Below, one piece after another: positions 61,463-64,000 of a stretch of 64,000 nt of DNA; within the stretch, counting starts at the first letter, position 1; each line of letters starts with the position of its first letter. The notes below the pieces were generated by a model. It searched no databases. It had not been told where the DNA came from and saw only the letters and a program-made list of their open reading frames with translations. A program made the position numbers and the translations under genes. Source of the DNA: Methylotetracoccus oryzae (GTDB lineage: Bacteria > Pseudomonadota > Gammaproteobacteria > Methylococcales > Methylococcaceae); NCBI RefSeq assembly GCF_006175985.1, contig NZ_SRSH01000002.1:62001-126000 (forward strand). Direction: 5' to 3'.

Positions 61463-61834
61463 ATGCGTCACCGTAAAGCCGGTCGAAAATTCAACATCGA
61501 CAGCTCTCACCGCAGCGCGTTATTCCGGAACATGGTCAATTCGCTGTTCCACGTCGAAATGATTCAGACGACTCTGCCTAAGGCCAAAGAACTGCGTCGT
61601 TATGCGGAGCCCCTGATCACTCTGTCGAAGCGAAATGACAGCGTAGCCGGTCGGCGGCTGGCGTTTGCGCGAATGCGTGATCGTGCTGCCGTGACTAAAC
61701 TGTTTGACGAACTGGCGCCGCGTTACAGGGACCGCCCGGGCGGTTATCTCCGTATCATCAAATGCGGTTTTCGTCCGGGCGACAACGCCCCGATGGCCTA
61801 TGTAGAGTTGGTGGATCGCACGGTAGACGCCTGA
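61463..61834 (+). CDS. rplQ: 50S ribosomal protein L17
   Basis: 123-residue L17. [24 protein letters not shown] and [17 protein letters not shown] are diagnostic. AGGA precedes ATG 61463. Last gene of the ribosomal cluster. Confidence 0.98.
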   Translation: MRHRKAGRKFNIDSSHRSALFRNMVNSLFHVEMIQTTLPKAKELRRYAEPLITLSKRNDSVAGRRLAFARMRDRAAVTKLFDELAPRYRDRPGGYLRIIKCGFRPGDNAPMAYVELVDRTVDA

Positions 61835-61846
61835 CAGTGCAGTCCG

Positions 61847-61872
61847 CGGCCCAGCCGAAGTCGGCGCGGCCG
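61847..61872 (+). terminator. Candidate terminator after rplQ
   Basis: CGGCC...GGCCG encloses GCCG-AAGT-CGGC with a two-by-two internal mismatch, followed by TCCTTAGTTTT. It is placed correctly for the end of the ribosomal supercluster, but the T tract starts about 8 bases late. Confidence 0.35.
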
Positions 61873-62016
61873 TAAGCTCCTTAGTTTTGGGCGCCGGGCC
61901 GCATGTCGCGGCGTCCGTCCCTTCCCACCGGCACTATCGCGTGCCTTCCTTCATTAGTCCGTGCGCCTGAACAGGACGCGGCGCGCCTCGCACACTGTGG
62001 TGGGTGAGCTTCCGGC

Positions 62017-64000
62017 ATGACAGATTCGATCTCGGGGCCCGCCGCCGTACCAATCCCCCCTGGCTACGCAACGCTTCCCGCTGGCATACACGCGCGGGCC
62101 GAGGAAGCGTGGTTGGCCTTTCTGAAGCAATACGGCGCCTTGGATTCGATCCCGCAAAAGATCGCGGAATCCGTCGTGCTCGTGTGGTCCGCAAGTCCTT
62201 TCGTGATGCAATGGTGCTTGCGGGAGCCGGAATGGCTCTCAGCAGAGGAAACGCTGCAACGATTGCTCACGGCCACGGGCATTGTGGCGTACCGTGAGTC
62301 ACTGAGGCTGGCGCTGTCGTCCTGCTCGAACGAGGCGGACCTCGGGCCCGTCCTGCGGCGCTTCCGGATGCGGGAGATGGCGCGCCTGGCGTGGCGTGAC
62401 ATCGCAGGACTGGCCGACATCGATGCGACGCTACGCGAGACCTCCGAACTCGCGGAAGCGATCGTCTCCGAAGCGCTCGCCGTCCTTTTTGATCGCGCTT
62501 GCAAGGCAACAGGCACACCGCTTACCCCGGAAGGCGACGTGCAGCCGTTATGCGTCGTCGGTATGGGGAAGCTCGGCGCCTGGGAACTCAACTTTTCCTC
62601 GGATATCGACCTGATCTTCCTCTTTCGCAGCGAGGGAGCCTTTCCGGACCGGCGAGCAACGAGCTATTCGGAATTCTACACGCGCCTGGGTCGCCGCCTC
62701 ATTCAGCTCCTCGATGAAACGACCGATGCGGGCTTCGTATTCCGTGTCGACATGCGCCTGCGGCCCTTCGGGGACAGCGGACCACTGGTCATGAGTTTCG
62801 ACGCGCTAGAGCTTTATTTCCAGACCCAGGCGCGCGAATGGGAACGCTACGCGATGGTCAAGGCGCGTGTCATCTCGGGCGATGCCGTCTCGACGCGACA
62901 ACTTGACGCGCTGATCGAGTCCTTCGTCTACCGCAGGTATCTGGACTACCGGGCGTTCGGGGAACTGCGGGATCTGAAACAGAAGATTCTCACGGAGGTT
63001 CTGCGCCGCGATCGCCAGGAGAACATAAAGCTGGGTCTGGGTGGGATACGCGAAATCGAATTCGTCGCTCAGGTCTTCCAGTTGATTCGAGGAGGTCATG
63101 AACGCGGCTTGCGCGACCGTCGTGTCATCGAGACTTTGGCCATGCTGGCGCGGCAGGGCCACCTGCCGGAAGCGGTGGTCCGCAAACTGACGGAATCTTA
63201 TCGATTCCTGCGCATGATAGAGAATCGGCTGCAGGAATTTCAGGACCAACAGACGCACGACTTGCCACAGGGGCCGGAGCATCAGGCGCTTCTTGCCTGG
63301 TCGCTCGGCTATGGGGATTGGCCCGCGTTAAAGGCTCGTGTAGATGACCTGCGGCGTCAGACGCACGAGGTCTTTGAGCAGGTGATGGCGGCGCCGCATA
63401 CCGAAGGTGAGGAGCAGGTCTATTGCGTCGGCGGGGAGTTGCCACCCACTGCGTGGCTGGAGTCGGTCGGATTTCCGGACCCTCAACTGGCGTGGCGGTT
63501 GCTTGAGGATTTTGAGCACGCCCGCCCGGTGAAGCGCCTGACGAGCCGCGGGGCTGCCGACCTCAATCGGTTGATGCCGCTGATATTGCGGGCGGTGGCT
63601 ACGAGTCTCGATCCCGAGTTGGCCTTAGGGCGCTTGTTGCGACTCCTAGAGTCCATCGCGTCGCGGAGTGTCTATTTCGCGCTATTGGCGGAAAATCCCC
63701 TGGCCTTGTCGCAACTTGTCAGGTTCGCCGTTGCAAGCCCCTGGATCATCCAACATATTACCCAGTTTCCGGTACTACTGGACGAGTTACTGGATCCCCG
63801 GGCGCTCTATCGTCCGTTGAGCCGCTCGGAACTGGCGGCAGAACTGGAAGAGAAACTCACCCTGGTCGATTTGGGCGATGCCGAACAGCGAATGGTGGCG
63901 TTCCGTCAATTCAAGCAGGCGAACCTTTTGCGCGTGGCGGCGACCGACATCATGGGCGTCACCCCCCTCATGGTGGTTAGCGACTATCTGAGCTACCTAG
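62017..64000 (+). CDS. glnE: Glutamine synthetase adenylyltransferase GlnE, 3' end outside window
   Basis: GlnE adenylylates and deadenylylates glutamine synthetase under control of PII. The frame is open from ATG 62017 to the edge: 661 codons of about 950. The N-terminal deadenylylating nucleotidyltransferase has GMGKLGAWELNFSSDIDLIFLF, with the two catalytic aspartates, followed by VDMRLRPFGDSGPLV, LGLGGIREIEFVAQVFQL and the central regulatory helices. The C-terminal adenylylating domain lies beyond the edge. GGTGAG lies before the ATG. It starts 182 bases after rplQ. Confidence 0.95.
   Translation, partial: MTDSISGPAAVPIPPGYATLPAGIHARAEEAWLAFLKQYGALDSIPQKIAESVVLVWSASPFVMQWCLREPEWLSAEETLQRLLTATGIVAYRESLRLALSSCSNEADLGPVLRRFRMREMARLAWRDIAGLADIDATLRETSELAEAIVSEALAVLFDRACKATGTPLTPEGDVQPLCVVGMGKLGAWELNFSSDIDLIFLFRSEGAFPDRRATSYSEFYTRLGRRLIQLLDETTDAGFVFRVDMRLRPFGDSGPLVMSFDALELYFQTQAREWERYAMVKARVISGDAVSTRQLDALIESFVYRRYLDYRAFGELRDLKQKILTEVLRRDRQENIKLGLGGIREIEFVAQVFQLIRGGHERGLRDRRVIETLAMLARQGHLPEAVVRKLTESYRFLRMIENRLQEFQDQQTHDLPQGPEHQALLAWSLGYGDWPALKARVDDLRRQTHEVFEQVMAAPHTEGEEQVYCVGGELPPTAWLESVGFPDPQLAWRLLEDFEHARPVKRLTSRGAADLNRLMPLILRAVATSLDPELALGRLLRLLESIASRSVYFALLAENPLALSQLVRFAVASPWIIQHITQFPVLLDELLDPRALYRPLSRSELAAELEEKLTLVDLGDAEQRMVAFRQFKQANLLRVAATDIMGVTPLMVVSDYLSYL

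Overview
The window looks like a chromosomal segment of a GC-rich, free-living gammaproteobacterium. The signs are a sodium-pumping NADH:quinone reductase operon with nqrM, ExoI (sbcB), RNase D, GlnE, a short HPF, and an uninterrupted fusA-tuf-S10-spc-alpha ribosomal supercluster in proteobacterial order. The genus cannot be fixed from sequence alone. A non-enteric, possibly sulfur- or methyl-oxidising lineage would fit the MxaD-like protein with its YVTN partner, EgtB/EgtD and the ThiS-ThiG fusion. No phage, insertion sequence, CRISPR array or rRNA gene is visible.

Layout. Positions 1-10.7 kb hold signalling and redox genes: a CheB-CheR-PAS fusion that runs off the left edge, an AroE-like dehydrogenase, a PAS-GGDEF-EAL protein, the periplasmic methionine sulfoxide repair pair msrP-msrQ, and a membrane hybrid histidine kinase. 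Positions 10.8-15.1 kb hold DAHP synthase followed by a ThiS-ThiG fusion, a glycine-rich lipoprotein, a Nudix hydrolase and hpf; two strong hairpins separate the convergent Nudix and hpf genes. Positions 15.4-25 kb are a mixed housekeeping/orphan region: tex, a lipoprotein, an alpha/beta hydrolase, a VOC protein, ubiX, several small membrane or secreted orphans, and a CaxA-type antiporter. This region also contains the largest empty stretch (21415-22317).

Positions 25.3-30.9 kb form a tightly overlapping operon, egtB-egtD-ABC ATPase-FtsX-type permease, coupling ergothioneine synthesis to an uncharacterised ABC system. Positions 31.2-37.5 kb are nqrABCDEF-nqrM, preceded by a structured leader. 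Then come sbcB, a MxaD-like SRPBCC protein with a YVTN beta-propeller partner, a fused APH-like/P-loop kinase overlapping rnd, and tRNA-Arg(ACG) and tRNA-Asn(GTT).

From 44.0 kb to 61.8 kb the translation supercluster runs without interruption: rpsL-rpsG-fusA-tuf, rpsJ-rplC-D-W-B-rpsS-rplV-rpsC-rplP-rpmC-rpsQ, rplN-X-E-rpsN-rpsH-rplF-R-rpsE-rpmD-rplO-secY-rpmJ, and rpsM-K-D-rpoA-rplQ. A near-consensus promoter lies before rpsL and an extended -10 promoter before rpsM. rpoBC is not next to rpsL; two tRNA genes and rnd stand there instead. glnE follows rplQ and runs off the right edge.

The items most worth a second look are the egt-ABC operon, the ThiS-ThiG fusion, the AroE-like protein lacking the usual shikimate-binding serines, the nqr leader hairpin, and the palindrome in front of the MxaD-like/YVTN pair. 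I did not find a clearly new multi-gene defence or mobile system.
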